DNA of 64,000 bases from Bacteroidia bacterium (GCA_030427245.1 JAUHXA010000003.1:1-64000); one strand, 5' to 3'. Shown: positions 7,836-17,608, numbered from the stretch's first letter. Translations and numbers: made by a program. The notes: generated by a model not told the origin, from the letters alone.

Positions 7836-9311
7836 TCATCTATTTTCCACATAAACACTATCAGTTAAAATAGTAAAACGAAAAATAGTTCCTTTATTTA
7901 CCTCAGATTCCACTGTAATTTGTCCATTGTGTAACTCTACAATTTTTTTTACATGTGCCAACCCTATTCCTGTTCCTTCATATTTGGTTTTCCCATGAAG
8001 TTTTTGGAATAAAATAAAAATCTTTTCTTGATCCTTTTCGTGAATTCCTATCCCATTATCTTTCAATTCAAATTCCCATCCTCCTCTGATTTTTTTAGAC
8101 ATAATCCTTATCTCAGGATTGAGGGCTTCTTTTCTAAACTTAATTGCATTGCTAATCAGATTCTGAAACAAAAGTTGGATCTCCAATGGATATCCTTGGA
8201 TGATAGGCAAATCAGTCGCTATTATTTTTGCATTGTTAGACTGAATAGAGGAATTGAGATCAGCGCACACCATTTCAATCACCTTCCCACAATCTACTTC
8301 CTTCAACTCCTTGATTTTACTCAATTGTGAGTAATCCAACAAGTCGTTCACTAAGTTCTCCATTCGCAGTGTTGCCTGTTTAATATAATCCAAAAAAGTT
8401 TTTCCTTCTTCTGTTAGCTGCTCTTTGTTCTCAATCAATAGCAATTCAACCAATCCTTTGATGCTAAGCAGAGGTTCTCGAAGATCATGAGAGACAATGT
8501 AAGCCAATTGTTCCATCTCCTTGCTTTTAGCTTCTAATGAAGCCACTCTTCGCAAAACTTCTTCAAATTCTTTTTGAGTAGTAATGTCAACATTCGTTCC
8601 GACCAAACGTGTTGGATTTCCATTCTCATCTCTTTGAAGTATAGCCAAAGCCCGAATAAAACGAATAGACTTATCAGGTAAAATCACTCGAAACTCAACT
8701 TCAAAATCCTCCCCTCTAAACATTGTATTTTCCGCCCTTCGTTGAATGAGAGGCCTGTCTTCGGGATGCACCAGCTTTATCCATGAATTAAAATTCCCCG
8801 CAAACGAATCTTGTGATATGCCATATAATCGAAACATTTCATCATCCCAAACCAATACATCGTTCGGTATATCCTGATCCCATATACCTAACTTAGAGCC
8901 TTTTGTGGCTAAAAGCAATCTTTGAGTAATTAGGTTAAGTTTTTCTTCTGATTTTTTGCGTTTAGTGATGTCTTGAGTGTACATAAGTAAGCCTCCAATA
9001 GTATCATCAGAATCATACCAGGGTCTTACATCCCAAGTAATCCATTGTGTTGTACCATCTGCTCGTAGAAAAAGTCCTTCATCACAACGATTAATTTCGC
9101 CCGTTAAGCATGTTTGATGGATTTTTTTCCAATCCTCACCAATTTCTGGAAATACTTCATAATGCGTTTTTCCAATAATATCTTGTCCAACCAGCTTATA
9201 ATCCTCCATCCACATTTGAGAAACAGCTATATACCTCATTTGCTTATCAAACATAGCAAGAGCATTGGGTGCTTGATTTACAAATATTTCATAAAAACTC
9301 TTATCCAACAT
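7836..9311 (-). CDS. PAS-domain sensor histidine kinase
   Basis: A 491-residue kinase without signal peptide or membrane segments, so probably a soluble sensor. Two PAS domains are visible at about 8-115 and 130-245; each ends in a PAC-like motif (DITKRKK and VDITTQK). The HisKA segment has the phospho-acceptor H275 in VSHDLREP. The ATPase domain shows the N box around N384-N388, the G1 box DNGIG at 418-422 and the G2 box GTGIG at 446-450. No response regulator is adjacent, so the partner is unknown. The gene lies 90 bp upstream of fabG on the same strand. The sensed signal cannot be inferred; no heme or flavin signature was recognised. Confidence 0.9.
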   Translation of the reverse strand: MLDKSFYEIFVNQAPNALAMFDKQMRYIAVSQMWMEDYKLVGQDIIGKTHYEVFPEIGEDWKKIHQTCLTGEINRCDEGLFLRADGTTQWITWDVRPWYDSDDTIGGLLMYTQDITKRKKSEEKLNLITQRLLLATKGSKLGIWDQDIPNDVLVWDDEMFRLYGISQDSFAGNFNSWIKLVHPEDRPLIQRRAENTMFRGEDFEVEFRVILPDKSIRFIRALAILQRDENGNPTRLVGTNVDITTQKEFEEVLRRVASLEAKSKEMEQLAYIVSHDLREPLLSIKGLVELLLIENKEQLTEEGKTFLDYIKQATLRMENLVNDLLDYSQLSKIKELKEVDCGKVIEMVCADLNSSIQSNNAKIIATDLPIIQGYPLEIQLLFQNLISNAIKFRKEALNPEIRIMSKKIRGGWEFELKDNGIGIHEKDQEKIFILFQKLHGKTKYEGTGIGLAHVKKIVELHNGQITVESEVNKGTIFRFTILTDSVYVENR

Positions 9312-9608
9312 TATCTCGATAAATTAAATCATTAAAGTGCCATATCTTGATATTAATACATAAATAATAAAATAGATAGTTAATAAGAAACACAAATCAC
9401 TACCTATTTTATTATTCTTTTATTTTTAAATACGAGAAAGGTGCAGATAAGTTTTTAAAAAAATACAATCATCTATGGTTTTAGACCTTTGAAGTTTATT
9501 CTATTCAGAAATATTCGGCTATTTTTTTTCTAAATAAATCTTTGTGAGAACAAACTTCAAAAATCTTTATTGCTTCTACGAAAATTATCAAAGAGCCCTT
9601 ATTATCTA
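9312..9608. other. Intergenic, about 300 bp, no gene seen
   Basis: AT-rich spacer between the sensor kinase and sucD, both on the minus strand. I see no ORF worth calling, no strong hairpin and no -7 box in the right place. Confidence 0.5.
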
Positions 9609-10481
9609 TTATTTCTTCAACACTTCCGCCATCGTTTCACCAATAAAAGCAGGTGAATCAACTACATGAATTCCACATTCACGCATAATTTTCATTTTTG
9701 CCTCTGCGGTATCTTCAGCTCCACCTACAATGGCTCCTGCATGACCCATCGTTCTACCTTTTGGAGCCGTTTGACCCGCAATGAAACCAACAACAGGCTT
9801 CGTAGCATTTTCTTTGATCCAATAAGCAGCATCTGCTTCCATACTTCCACCAATCTCCCCAATCATAATGATACCATCTGTGTCAGGATCTTCCATCAAC
9901 AATTGCACTGCATCTTTGGTAGTTGTTCCGATGATTGGATCACCGCCAATACCAATACAAGTAGATTGTCCCATACCTGCTTTGGTCACTTGGTCCACTG
10001 CTTCGTAGGTCAATGTACCTGACCGAGACACGATGCCAATACGACCTGGGCGGTGAATAAAGCCCGGCATAATACCTACTTTTGCTTCACCGGGGGTCAT
10101 GACACCAGGACAGTTCGGTCCTACCAAACGACAATCTCTATCTTCAATAAAGGCTTTCACCTTCACCATATCTTGTACAGGGATTCCTTCAGAAATACAG
10201 ATGATAACTTTGATTCCCGCTGCAGCTGCTTCCATAATCGCATCGGCTGCAAAACGAGGAGGTACAAAAATAATTGAAGTATCTGCACCCGTTTCTGCCA
10301 CTGATTCGGCAACGGTATTGAATACAGGGCGGTCAAGATGTTGTGTTCCCCCTTTGTTGGGAGTTACGCCACCTACCACATTACTGCCGTATTCTATCAT
10401 TTGACCAGCATGGAAACTTCCTTCTTTACCTGTAAAGCCTTGAACGATGATTTTCGAGTTTTTGCCTACTAAAACTGCCAT
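9609..10481 (-). CDS. sucD: Succinyl-CoA synthetase alpha subunit
   Basis: The alpha subunit of succinate-CoA ligase, which makes succinate and ATP or GTP from succinyl-CoA in the TCA cycle. Length 290 residues is standard. The N-terminal CoA-binding Rossmann domain has [14 protein letters not shown] near 15-28, and the phosphohistidine is H247 in [10 protein letters not shown]. The segment [11 protein letters not shown] at 120-130 is typical. The beta subunit gene sucC is not beside it and not in the window, so the two are unlinked here. The preceding step, 2-oxoglutarate dehydrogenase, is encoded at 50.7-56.7 kb. Confidence 0.95.
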   Translation of the reverse strand: MAVLVGKNSKIIVQGFTGKEGSFHAGQMIEYGSNVVGGVTPNKGGTQHLDRPVFNTVAESVAETGADTSIIFVPPRFAADAIMEAAAAGIKVIICISEGIPVQDMVKVKAFIEDRDCRLVGPNCPGVMTPGEAKVGIMPGFIHRPGRIGIVSRSGTLTYEAVDQVTKAGMGQSTCIGIGGDPIIGTTTKDAVQLLMEDPDTDGIIMIGEIGGSMEADAAYWIKENATKPVVGFIAGQTAPKGRTMGHAGAIVGGAEDTAEAKMKIMRECGIHVVDSPAFIGETMAEVLKK

Positions 10482-10645
10482 AAAATATTGAAGATTGATT
10501 GATTAAATATTTACTAAGAGTGGATAATAAACGCATTGGAGTTATTGCCATTTTTATATAAAACACTGCAAAGGTTTGTAATCCTGCCACAAAAATACAA
10601 TATTTTTTTTCCGAAAGAAGGAACTTTTTTAGTTTAAATTTTGCT

Positions 10646-10653
10646 TATATTTG
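10646..10653 (+). promoter_or_regulatory. -7 box TATATTTG of the tRNA-Leu gene
   Basis: Exact match to the Bacteroidota -7 consensus, 30 nt ahead of the tRNA. A T-rich stretch with TTTA-like sequence about 20 nt upstream may serve as the -33 region. Confidence 0.55.
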
Positions 10654-10683
10654 CGCCTCCAATGCAAAAACACAATCTGTAAT

Positions 10684-10769
10684 GCCCAGATGGTGGAATT
10701 GGTAGACACGCCAGCTTGAGGGGCTGGTGCCTAATTATGGGCGTGCAAGTTCGAGTCTTGTTCTGGGCA
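10684..10769 (+). tRNA. tRNA-Leu (anticodon GAG)
   Basis: 86 nt with a full cloverleaf: acceptor stem GCCCAGA/TCTGGGC (10684-10690 with 10762-10768), discriminator A at 10769, D arm with TGGTGGAATTGGTAGACA, anticodon stem CCAGC/GCTGG with loop TTGAGGG and anticodon GAG at 10718-10720, a long variable arm as expected for leucine, and TTCGAGT in the T loop. CCA is not encoded. A perfect 27-bp hairpin follows at once. Confidence 0.95.
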
Positions 10770-10829
10770 CTATTACATAAAGAAAGGGCTGAAAATTATA
10801 CGATTTTCAGCCCTTTCTTTATGTAATAG
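10770..10829 (+). terminator. Perfect 27-bp hairpin after tRNA-Leu
   Basis: Arms 10770-10796 and 10803-10829 are exact reverse complements around a 6-nt loop. The stem starts at the first base after the tRNA discriminator. It contains the GC core AAGGGCT and is likely the transcription terminator, but it is much longer than needed and has no mismatch. Confidence 0.8.
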
Positions 10830-10853
10830 TGAATGAAATGTATTTTAAAGAAT

Positions 10854-11936
10854 CTACTCATATAACTTCGCACTAAAAATAATCTGCTCTTTATAGTTGT
10901 AAATATCTTCCAACTTTTCAATTGGCATCCTCTCACTCTTCTTCTCTTCACCAAACACTTCTATGTATTTTTGAGTACTATTAAAACGCAACCTGCAAAT
11001 AGGCTTTCTATTGTTATCATCCAACAAAATACCAAAATAAGACTTTGTATCACGACTTGCTATACGCTCTATATCTAATACTTCAGCTAATATGGCTTGA
11101 ACAATTCTATACCCTTGTAGCTCATCTTCGGTTGTCTCTATGCCATTGCTATTAGTTTCTTCTTCTACTACTTTAACTTCCACATCTTCCATCACACTTG
11201 TAGCCATCTGTTTCTGACCTTGAATAGCAGTTTGAAGACGTGCATTAATAGTTTCATTTATCCATCCCTGAGTAGCTCGATTCACTAATATAGTAAACTG
11301 CTCCAACACCTTTGAAGTTAGCCTCCCACCATATACCTTTGAAGCAAAAAATTTAACAAAATCTTCGCTACCATTTTTCATCTCTGATGTAAGTAATTCT
11401 TTGATTTCCTTTGAGTATTTTAAATCGCTAGCTACACTAATAATTTCGTCTGCATCAAACACTTGACACTGAAATCTTTTTAACTCATTAGCGATGTTTT
11501 CAGTAATGTTTGTAAGATCGAACTCTAAAAAAGGCTTATCATCCATCTTATTCTCAGCTTCCAAATCCGTATAAAAACGATACTTCGCTCCATTTGTCAA
11601 AATAGCAAATCTTGCCTTCGTTACATGAAAATAGCGATGTAGTTGAGTATGGTGTGGATTCAATTGCTCCTTCCAGTGCTTACATTCAATGATAATTATA
11701 GGAACACTATCTTGAAAAATACAGTAATCCACCTTTTCACCTTTTTTTATGCCGATATCTGCAATGAATTCAGGCACTACCTCCAAAGGATTGAATACAT
11801 CATATCCCAAAGCAGCCAAAAAAGGCATTACAAATGCATTTTTTGAAGCTTCCTCTGTCCCAACTTTATCTTTCAGTTTTTCAAATCTATCTCCAATATT
11901 CTTCAATTTGTCAATTAAATCCATAATAATTTCCAT
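10854..11936 (-). CDS. Orphan type I restriction HsdR-N-like nuclease domain protein
   Basis: A 360-residue protein with a PD-(D/E)XK nuclease core of the HsdR N-terminal type: EVVPEF near 52-57, D70 in EKVDYCIF, and the E84-C-K86 pair in IIIECKHW. These residues would bind the metal and cleave DNA. The helicase/translocase part of a true HsdR is missing, and no HsdM or HsdS gene is near. The C-terminal domain (about 260-360) is a mixed alpha/beta segment I do not recognise. Stand-alone proteins like this are common in Bacteroidota, and their role is unclear; defence or repair are possible. It lies directly beyond a tRNA-Leu gene, a usual site for integrated DNA. The ATG at 11924 (MDLIDKL) is an alternative start. 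Confidence 0.75.
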   Translation of the reverse strand: MEIIMDLIDKLKNIGDRFEKLKDKVGTEEASKNAFVMPFLAALGYDVFNPLEVVPEFIADIGIKKGEKVDYCIFQDSVPIIIIECKHWKEQLNPHHTQLHRYFHVTKARFAILTNGAKYRFYTDLEAENKMDDKPFLEFDLTNITENIANELKRFQCQVFDADEIISVASDLKYSKEIKELLTSEMKNGSEDFVKFFASKVYGGRLTSKVLEQFTILVNRATQGWINETINARLQTAIQGQKQMATSVMEDVEVKVVEEETNSNGIETTEDELQGYRIVQAILAEVLDIERIASRDTKSYFGILLDDNNRKPICRLRFNSTQKYIEVFGEEKKSERMPIEKLEDIYNYKEQIIFSAKLYE

Positions 11937-11956
11937 TTAGAGTAAGAAAAAGTTTG

Positions 11957-11964
11957 CAAATATA
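11957..11964 (-). promoter_or_regulatory. -7 box (TATATTTG on the minus strand)
   Basis: The plus strand reads CAAATATA, giving TATATTTG on the coding strand 21 nt ahead of the ATG at 11936. The -33 region is A/T-rich (TTTA-like). Confidence 0.5.
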
Positions 11965-12069
11965 AATAACTAAAATTTAAAATAAAAGAAAAAATTAACA
12001 ATACTATCCCATTAATCTAAATCCTTTCTTTTTTAGCAAAAAACCAAAATGAATTTCATATCATTATTC

Positions 12070-14826
12070 TTATCGAATCAAGGTAAAGTTCCCTTGAGCA
12101 ATAACAGGTAAACCATCCATATCCGTATAAGTCAAAACATACACATATACGCCCAGAGGTTGCTCTTGAAAATCAACTAAGCCATCCCATCCTTCGGTCA
12201 TGTCGGTCGTTGAAAAAATAGATTTTCCGAAACGATTGTAAATTTCCAATTGATAATTCTCAACAAATCGAGTCAAAGGTAAGAAAACATCGTTCACACT
12301 ATCTCGATTTGGACTAAAAGCAGTCGGCACAACAACCGAGGATTCGCATCTTGCCACCACATTGACGGCTGCAATGTTGCTACATCCTGCTACATTTGTG
12401 GCAACAACTTGGTAAGTTCCTGGAGCATTAACGGTAATCTCTGCTGTGGTTTCGCCCGTCGACCACTCAAAAGTCAAGTCAGGATTATCGCCCGCACTTA
12501 GAATAACCACATCCCCCGTAGAAGTACACAAGCTTCGTTCTTCGCCCAATGATACAACAGGCGGATTTTCAACTCTCACAGTGATGCTTCCTTCTGCCTC
12601 ACAAGCCCCACTCCTCACCACTACGCTGTAAGTTCCTGCGCTATTAACCGTGATTTGGTCTGTGGTTTCACCTGTTGACCACTCGTGAACAGCTCCTGCC
12701 AAGCCCGTTTGAAGAGTCAAAGTTTCGCCTACACATAACGCCGTATCTGCCCCTAAATCAACAAAAAAGTCATTTGTAAATGTTACGGTAGCACTTTTTG
12801 TAGCAGAACAATTGTTGCCCAAAGAAACCTCCACTGAATAAGTGCCATCAGCAGGAACGGTAAACAATGAATCGGTGGTAACTCCATCCGACCACAAAAA
12901 AGTTGCATTGGGCTTGCCAATACCTGCGTCCAAAATCAAGGGTTGAGAAGCACAAGCAAAAATTTCATCATCTTCGTTTGCTCCCAAGTCAATATCAATA
13001 GCTCCCAAAAGCTCCACATCTGTGGAAACATTCACAATACAACCATTGTCATTCACTTCAACAGTATAAGTTCCACTGTCTTGAACATCAATACTTGGAG
13101 TGATTTCACCGCTCGACCACAAATAAGTTGCCCCCGCAATATTTGTGGCGTTCAAAGTAGTCGTTTCAGCACATATTTCCCCACTTTCGTCAATTGTGAC
13201 CACTGGTGGGGGATTGAAGGTAAGGGTGATTTCATCCATAAAAACACACTCATTTTGAGTCACTACCACACTGTACGTTCCACTTGCAGTTACTTCAATG
13301 GTAGGAGTAGTTTCTAAAGTGTTCCATTCATAAACCGAACTTGCTCCCACAATAGTAGCATCCAAGGTGACTGTTTCGCCTTCGCAGTAAGTTGTTTGGT
13401 CTGCTCCTTGAATCGAAAAATTGGCAGTATCTCCTTGCCCCAAGATGACTTCAACGGTGTCTCTGACCACACAAGTTCCAATGCTGATTTCGACCCAATA
13501 ATCATCTCTCGAACTAGTAACAGTGATGGATTCATCGCCCGAACCATTGATCCACAGATAAGTGGCATTGGGATAAGAAGGGGCTGTCAAAACAAGTGAG
13601 CTCTCGCAGGTCGTAATCACATCTCCCAAATCTACCAAAGGAGCTTGAGAAATAGTGATGGTTTTGGTAATGGTTTCTTGTGCAATGCAACCTCCAATCG
13701 TCAGTGTCACATTGTAATCTCCAGGGCCACTAAAAGTATGGACAGGATTTTCTAAATTACTTGTATTGTCTGCACCCGATGAAGGATCATCAAAATCCCA
13801 CGTCCACGAAATAGCTCCAATCGAATTATCTACAAAAATGGTCTCTTCTCCCTCACATGTATTCTCAAAAGTATAATCGGGAATGGCAATGCAAGGGATT
13901 CCTGCTGTCAAATCAAACACCTCCCCTGCGAGTGGTAAGGGTGCAGGAGCAATACCTGTGACAATATCATGTTTGAATAAAAAATAATCTCCATTCACAG
14001 TAGACTGAGCTGCAACGTACAATGTTTTCTCAAAAGAATCATAGGCTGTATTACCTGCCGTAATGGCTAAACTTCCTCCAGGTGTATTGGTTGCTATCGT
14101 ACTCTCAATAGCTCCAGACGCAGGGTTGATCATCACGATGTCGTAGTCTGTGGTAAAGGCCATCAACAAACCAGATTCATCTTCAAATTCTAAATCCACT
14201 AAAGGAAGTGGCACATCAAAACTATTGACATTCCCCGTATTGGTGTCCAATACGTAGATTGTGTACCCCATACTGATTGTATTTTGAGTCGTAAAAAAGT
14301 AACGATCTCCTTGCGAGTCAATAGTCGAAATACTACTTGCCAAGAGGGTGTTTGGGTTCAGATTGATTCCTCCTCCTACATTAGAAGTAGCACCATTGTC
14401 ATTAACTGCAACAAATTGAATACTTCCTCCATTGTTCAATAGACCATATAATACACTATCATTGCAATCATATTGAAGTTCGCTAAGTGCCTGAGAAATA
14501 ACGGGGTCATCAATTTGGTTGTTGGTAAAACTAATTTCTCTGATATTGAGCACATTATTAAAGTTAAGTTCTACTATAAAGTACAGCTTTCTATCACTTG
14601 GAGCCACTGCAAGTCCTCCTCTTCTAAAAGAGAGAGGATTGAGATTGTTAGACACTTTTGTAATCGTATCAAACTCTGCAGTAGTTGTATTGAGATTGAC
14701 AGGAATGACAATATTATTTTCAAAGTTAATCCCATATAACTCAATACAACTTTGAGCTTTAGCCTCAAAACCATACAGCACAATGGCAATTAACATATAT
14801 AGAAAAAAAAGTTGGGGTTTCAGCAT
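12070..14826 (-). CDS. Large secreted cell-surface protein with PKD and Ig-like repeats and T9SS type B sorting domain
   Basis: A 918-residue secreted protein. Residues 1-25 form a signal peptide (ending KAQ). Residues to about 310 look beta-propeller-like, with repeated short strand motifs. A PKD domain spans about 326-390 (WTWDFDD and HTFSGPGDYNVTLTI). Six Ig-like repeats follow, each of 65-75 residues with a pattern Y-x-W-x-x-G...G-T-Y-x-V-x-V and paired cysteines. The last 90 residues are the gliding-motility C-terminal (CHU_C) type B sorting domain: PTAFSPNRDSVNDVF, LEIYNRFG, GWDG and YVYVLTYTD. It would be exported through T9SS and used in adhesion or gliding. The repeats give it high internal similarity. 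Ligand is unknown. Confidence 0.9.
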   Translation of the reverse strand: MLKPQLFFLYMLIAIVLYGFEAKAQSCIELYGINFENNIVIPVNLNTTTAEFDTITKVSNNLNPLSFRRGGLAVAPSDRKLYFIVELNFNNVLNIREISFTNNQIDDPVISQALSELQYDCNDSVLYGLLNNGGSIQFVAVNDNGATSNVGGGINLNPNTLLASSISTIDSQGDRYFFTTQNTISMGYTIYVLDTNTGNVNSFDVPLPLVDLEFEDESGLLMAFTTDYDIVMINPASGAIESTIATNTPGGSLAITAGNTAYDSFEKTLYVAAQSTVNGDYFLFKHDIVTGIAPAPLPLAGEVFDLTAGIPCIAIPDYTFENTCEGEETIFVDNSIGAISWTWDFDDPSSGADNTSNLENPVHTFSGPGDYNVTLTIGGCIAQETITKTITISQAPLVDLGDVITTCESSLVLTAPSYPNATYLWINGSGDESITVTSSRDDYWVEISIGTCVVRDTVEVILGQGDTANFSIQGADQTTYCEGETVTLDATIVGASSVYEWNTLETTPTIEVTASGTYSVVVTQNECVFMDEITLTFNPPPVVTIDESGEICAETTTLNATNIAGATYLWSSGEITPSIDVQDSGTYTVEVNDNGCIVNVSTDVELLGAIDIDLGANEDDEIFACASQPLILDAGIGKPNATFLWSDGVTTDSLFTVPADGTYSVEVSLGNNCSATKSATVTFTNDFFVDLGADTALCVGETLTLQTGLAGAVHEWSTGETTDQITVNSAGTYSVVVRSGACEAEGSITVRVENPPVVSLGEERSLCTSTGDVVILSAGDNPDLTFEWSTGETTAEITVNAPGTYQVVATNVAGCSNIAAVNVVARCESSVVVPTAFSPNRDSVNDVFLPLTRFVENYQLEIYNRFGKSIFSTTDMTEGWDGLVDFQEQPLGVYVYVLTYTDMDGLPVIAQGNFTLIR

Positions 14827-15142
14827 TTTTATTTAATTATTTTGATGTCTTGAAATTATTAAGATAACGAAGCAAATACACTATTTACTATGAGAAAATA
14901 TGAAATTAATAAATTGGATGAACTGATTTGTAAGGCAATTGACATGCAATAAGTTTTACCCCTTCCATATCCATTGCAAAGATGGTGATTTGCTGGTTTT
15001 GTAGCAAATATTATTTTTCGAGTTTATCAGATGAAAAACAACAAACGAGCGCAAAATTAGTTAATATTCTGTGACTCTTTGAGCAACAAAAAGGAATATA
15101 CAGTTTATTTTTGTGCGTTAAACAGTTAGGATATTTTCTTAT
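14827..15142. other. Divergent intergenic region
   Basis: 316 bp between two divergent genes. It holds the promoter of the transglutaminase-like gene at its right end and a possible 20-codon ORF at 14890-14952 that I do not call. No repeat or strong hairpin was seen. Confidence 0.5.
15106..15113 (+). promoter_or_regulatory. -7 box TATTTTTG
   Basis: Consensus -7 box 30 nt ahead of the ATG at 15143. A TTTG at 15078-15081 could be the -33 element, although the 24-nt spacing is somewhat long. Confidence 0.5.
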
Positions 15143-16384
15143 ATGAATTTTACATCTACTATTGGGCAATTATTTATTCTTTTACTATTGCTTTTTATTT
15201 CCTCATCTGTTTTGGGGCAATCAAAAGACAATCTTGACTTTACGAGTATAGACAGTCATGCACGTAAAGTTCCAGCCACTATATGTAAGAATATTGATGA
15301 TTTGGCAAACTACTTAACAGAACCCGCTTCTAATGATTTTGAGAAGGCACGTAGTTTTTATGTCTGGTTGACAAGTAATATCAGCTATGATATGCAGGCT
15401 TACAAAAACGGTAAACGAAGAATCAACCAAAACAACGAAGACATTTTGAGGAGAAAACGAGCAGTTTGTTTTGGGTATTCCCAATTCTTCAAAACTTTGT
15501 GTGACAAAGTGGGCTTGCCTTCAGAGATTATTTCGGGATATAGCAAAGGTTCGTTGACTTCAACTCCCAATTTAGAACAGCCTGATCATGCTTGGAATGC
15601 AGTCAAACTGGAAGGAAAATGGTATCTACTTGATGCTACTTGGGGCGCAGGAGTGGTGTACCGCCAAAGTGAGTTTGTCCATCAATTTAGTGAAGATTAT
15701 TTCCTCACTTCACCTAAAGAACTCATTATCAACCACTTACCCGCCGACCCTATGTGGCAACTACTTCCTTGTGTGATTTCAATCGACGATTTTAGTGCCT
15801 CTCCCAAAGAACTCCTCAATTTGGTCGCAGATAAGTCCCATAATTGTGTGAGCTATGCGGATAGTCTTGCCAAGTTTGAACAACTTGGATATCACCAAAA
15901 AACGTTAAAGACTGCTATTAATTCTTATCAATTCAATCCTACAAAGGCAAACGCCAAGGAATTGGGTCATGCTTATATGGATTACGAAGCGTATTTGGAT
16001 GCAAAAGCGGTTAAACTCCAAGAGACTGATTCGATTGATGAATTATTGGCTATCCAACAAGAGATGATTCAAACTTGTGAGCAAGCTACACAGTACATCG
16101 AACTATATGACCGTCAAAAAGAAAACTTAGCCTATACTTATATCAATTACGCAGTGACCATTTCTAAAAAACTTCCTGAATTTAAGTCGGTTAAAAATTA
16201 CTATCAGATGGTGATGATTTACCAAGAGATGTTGCCCTATTTCCAAAAAGCCCAACAACTATTGATGAAACTGCCCACCAATTTTTATATGGAAAGTGCT
16301 AAAGAACAATGTAGAAGCAATATTGAAGCGATTATCAACAACTTAGAAATATACCGCCATGAATTGAAGCTGAATGACAAATAA
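15143..16384 (+). CDS. Exported transglutaminase-like (cysteine protease fold) protein
   Basis: A 413-residue protein with a signal peptide (hydrophobic 7-22, cut near LGQ) and a transglutaminase-like core at about 45-170. The catalytic triad is visible: C109 in RAVCFGYSQFF, H149 in DHAWNAV, and D164 in YLLDATWG. Bacterial members act as proteases or peptide cross-linkers, in the periplasm or at the surface. The C-terminal 220 residues are mostly helical, with many Gln, Glu and Lys, and may bind the envelope or a partner. The eukaryotic kyphoscoliosis peptidase has the same triad arrangement. The downstream unknown exported gene lies about 110 nt away on the same strand and may be cotranscribed. 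Confidence 0.85.
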   Translation: MNFTSTIGQLFILLLLLFISSSVLGQSKDNLDFTSIDSHARKVPATICKNIDDLANYLTEPASNDFEKARSFYVWLTSNISYDMQAYKNGKRRINQNNEDILRRKRAVCFGYSQFFKTLCDKVGLPSEIISGYSKGSLTSTPNLEQPDHAWNAVKLEGKWYLLDATWGAGVVYRQSEFVHQFSEDYFLTSPKELIINHLPADPMWQLLPCVISIDDFSASPKELLNLVADKSHNCVSYADSLAKFEQLGYHQKTLKTAINSYQFNPTKANAKELGHAYMDYEAYLDAKAVKLQETDSIDELLAIQQEMIQTCEQATQYIELYDRQKENLAYTYINYAVTISKKLPEFKSVKNYYQMVMIYQEMLPYFQKAQQLLMKLPTNFYMESAKEQCRSNIEAIINNLEIYRHELKLNDK

Positions 16385-16495
16385 TTTACCAAGAGGGTTT
16401 TATTGTCAAAAAATTGCGAACTTTGTACCTCAAAACTCAACCAATGGATTATAAGGCGCATTTTTCATTTTTATTTTAATTTTCATTCACAGCTT

Positions 16496-17608
16496 ATGCG
16501 ATTCTTAATAATAAGTTTTTTACTTATTGCAGCCACCTCCACTTCCATACTTTTCGCTCAATCTGATGGCCCTATTAGCGACATCATTCCAGGAGCTTCA
16601 AAGCCGAAATCACAAAAAACCAAGAAACCGAAAATCAAGTATCAGTTTCACAACGGAACAATGCTACTTAAAACAGGCTTGGAATTGCGGGGAGACTTCA
16701 AGTATCTGGAGAGCAAATTGGGAATACCCGAATTTTTGGTTATTGAAGCAGGCAAGAAGAAAACCAAGAAAAAAGTCTCTTTGTCAATGGTTCAGCGACT
16801 GACCGTTGCAGGGGCAGAAAGAGGCATTACCGCCTATCCCGATTCCACCGAATTTGTGTGGATTGACCAATACAAAGACTTGTATCGAAAAGTGCGGACA
16901 GGCACCATTGAAGTTTACGACAATTCTCGAATCGTCAATGAAGACTATCCTTTCCTTTCGGATTACCTGCTTATCACAGGACGACAAGACTATGGTTACA
17001 AGGCGATTAGAGAGGTTCAGGATTTGGAAATCATGATGACTGATCGCCCCTATTTTATGCAGTCTGCCAAATTCAGTGGTCGCTACGAAAGCAAAGATTT
17101 TCGGGTAGTTCTGTACTTGATTGACCTCTTCAACGATTCAGATCCCATGAAAAGATTGAAGTGGGATAATATGACTCTGACACTCAAGGATGGCAATAGA
17201 GTACAAGGAAAAGGCTATTTTCAACCAATGGACTTGAGAGGAGAATACATATTGACCTCTAATAATGCTTTTATCCACTTTCACGACGGCAAAGATTTTA
17301 GCCTCTACAATCAGAGAGAGGTTAAATCGGTTTTGGTAAATGGCGTTCCCTACGAATCCGCTTTTTACACCTCTAATAGCAAGTATTTTTACGGTCGAAC
17401 GTGGATAAACAATGGCACAGAGTACATCGTTACCAAACGCATTGCCCACGCTAACAACTACTTTTTTCGCACTCGTTCCAATAGTTTTAGCGATTTGGTG
17501 ATTCTCAAAAAAGTCGGCAATGGCTACATAAAACCTGCCAATGAAGTGCAATTGCGTCGGTCTTATTTGGAGGAAATGAAAAAAGATCACCCTGATGCGG
17601 AAGGCTAA
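16496..17608 (+). CDS. Exported protein of unknown function
   Basis: With the start at 16496 the protein has 370 residues and a clear signal peptide (hydrophobic 3-20, cut near LFAQ). The frame is open further up to a TTG at 16403, but that stretch encodes no plausible leader. After a basic linker rich in Lys, the rest is predicted mostly beta, with short repeats of the type LTLKDGNRVQGKGYF, which suggests a beta-solenoid or barrel-like fold. I do not recognise the family. It ends 15 bp from the end of the convergent kinase gene. Confidence 0.65.
   Translation: MRFLIISFLLIAATSTSILFAQSDGPISDIIPGASKPKSQKTKKPKIKYQFHNGTMLLKTGLELRGDFKYLESKLGIPEFLVIEAGKKKTKKKVSLSMVQRLTVAGAERGITAYPDSTEFVWIDQYKDLYRKVRTGTIEVYDNSRIVNEDYPFLSDYLLITGRQDYGYKAIREVQDLEIMMTDRPYFMQSAKFSGRYESKDFRVVLYLIDLFNDSDPMKRLKWDNMTLTLKDGNRVQGKGYFQPMDLRGEYILTSNNAFIHFHDGKDFSLYNQREVKSVLVNGVPYESAFYTSNSKYFYGRTWINNGTEYIVTKRIAHANNYFFRTRSNSFSDLVILKKVGNGYIKPANEVQLRRSYLEEMKKDHPDAEG

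Noticed and set aside
10854-11936. Complete type I restriction-modification system
   Set aside because: No HsdM or HsdS gene lies nearby, and the helicase part of HsdR is missing.
12300-13900. Possible CRISPR-like or tandem DNA array in the Ig-repeat region
   Set aside because: The similarity is protein-level repeats of 65-75 residues with diverged DNA, not identical DNA repeats with spacers.
14890-14952. 20-codon ORF (MRKYEINKLDELICKAIDMQ) in the divergent gap before the transglutaminase-like gene
   Set aside because: Too short for confidence, no ribosome site or supporting neighbour; chance is likely in 316 bp of AT-rich DNA.
16403-16495. Upstream extension of the unknown exported protein to a TTG at 16403
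   Set aside because: It would bury the clear signal peptide 31 residues inside the protein.
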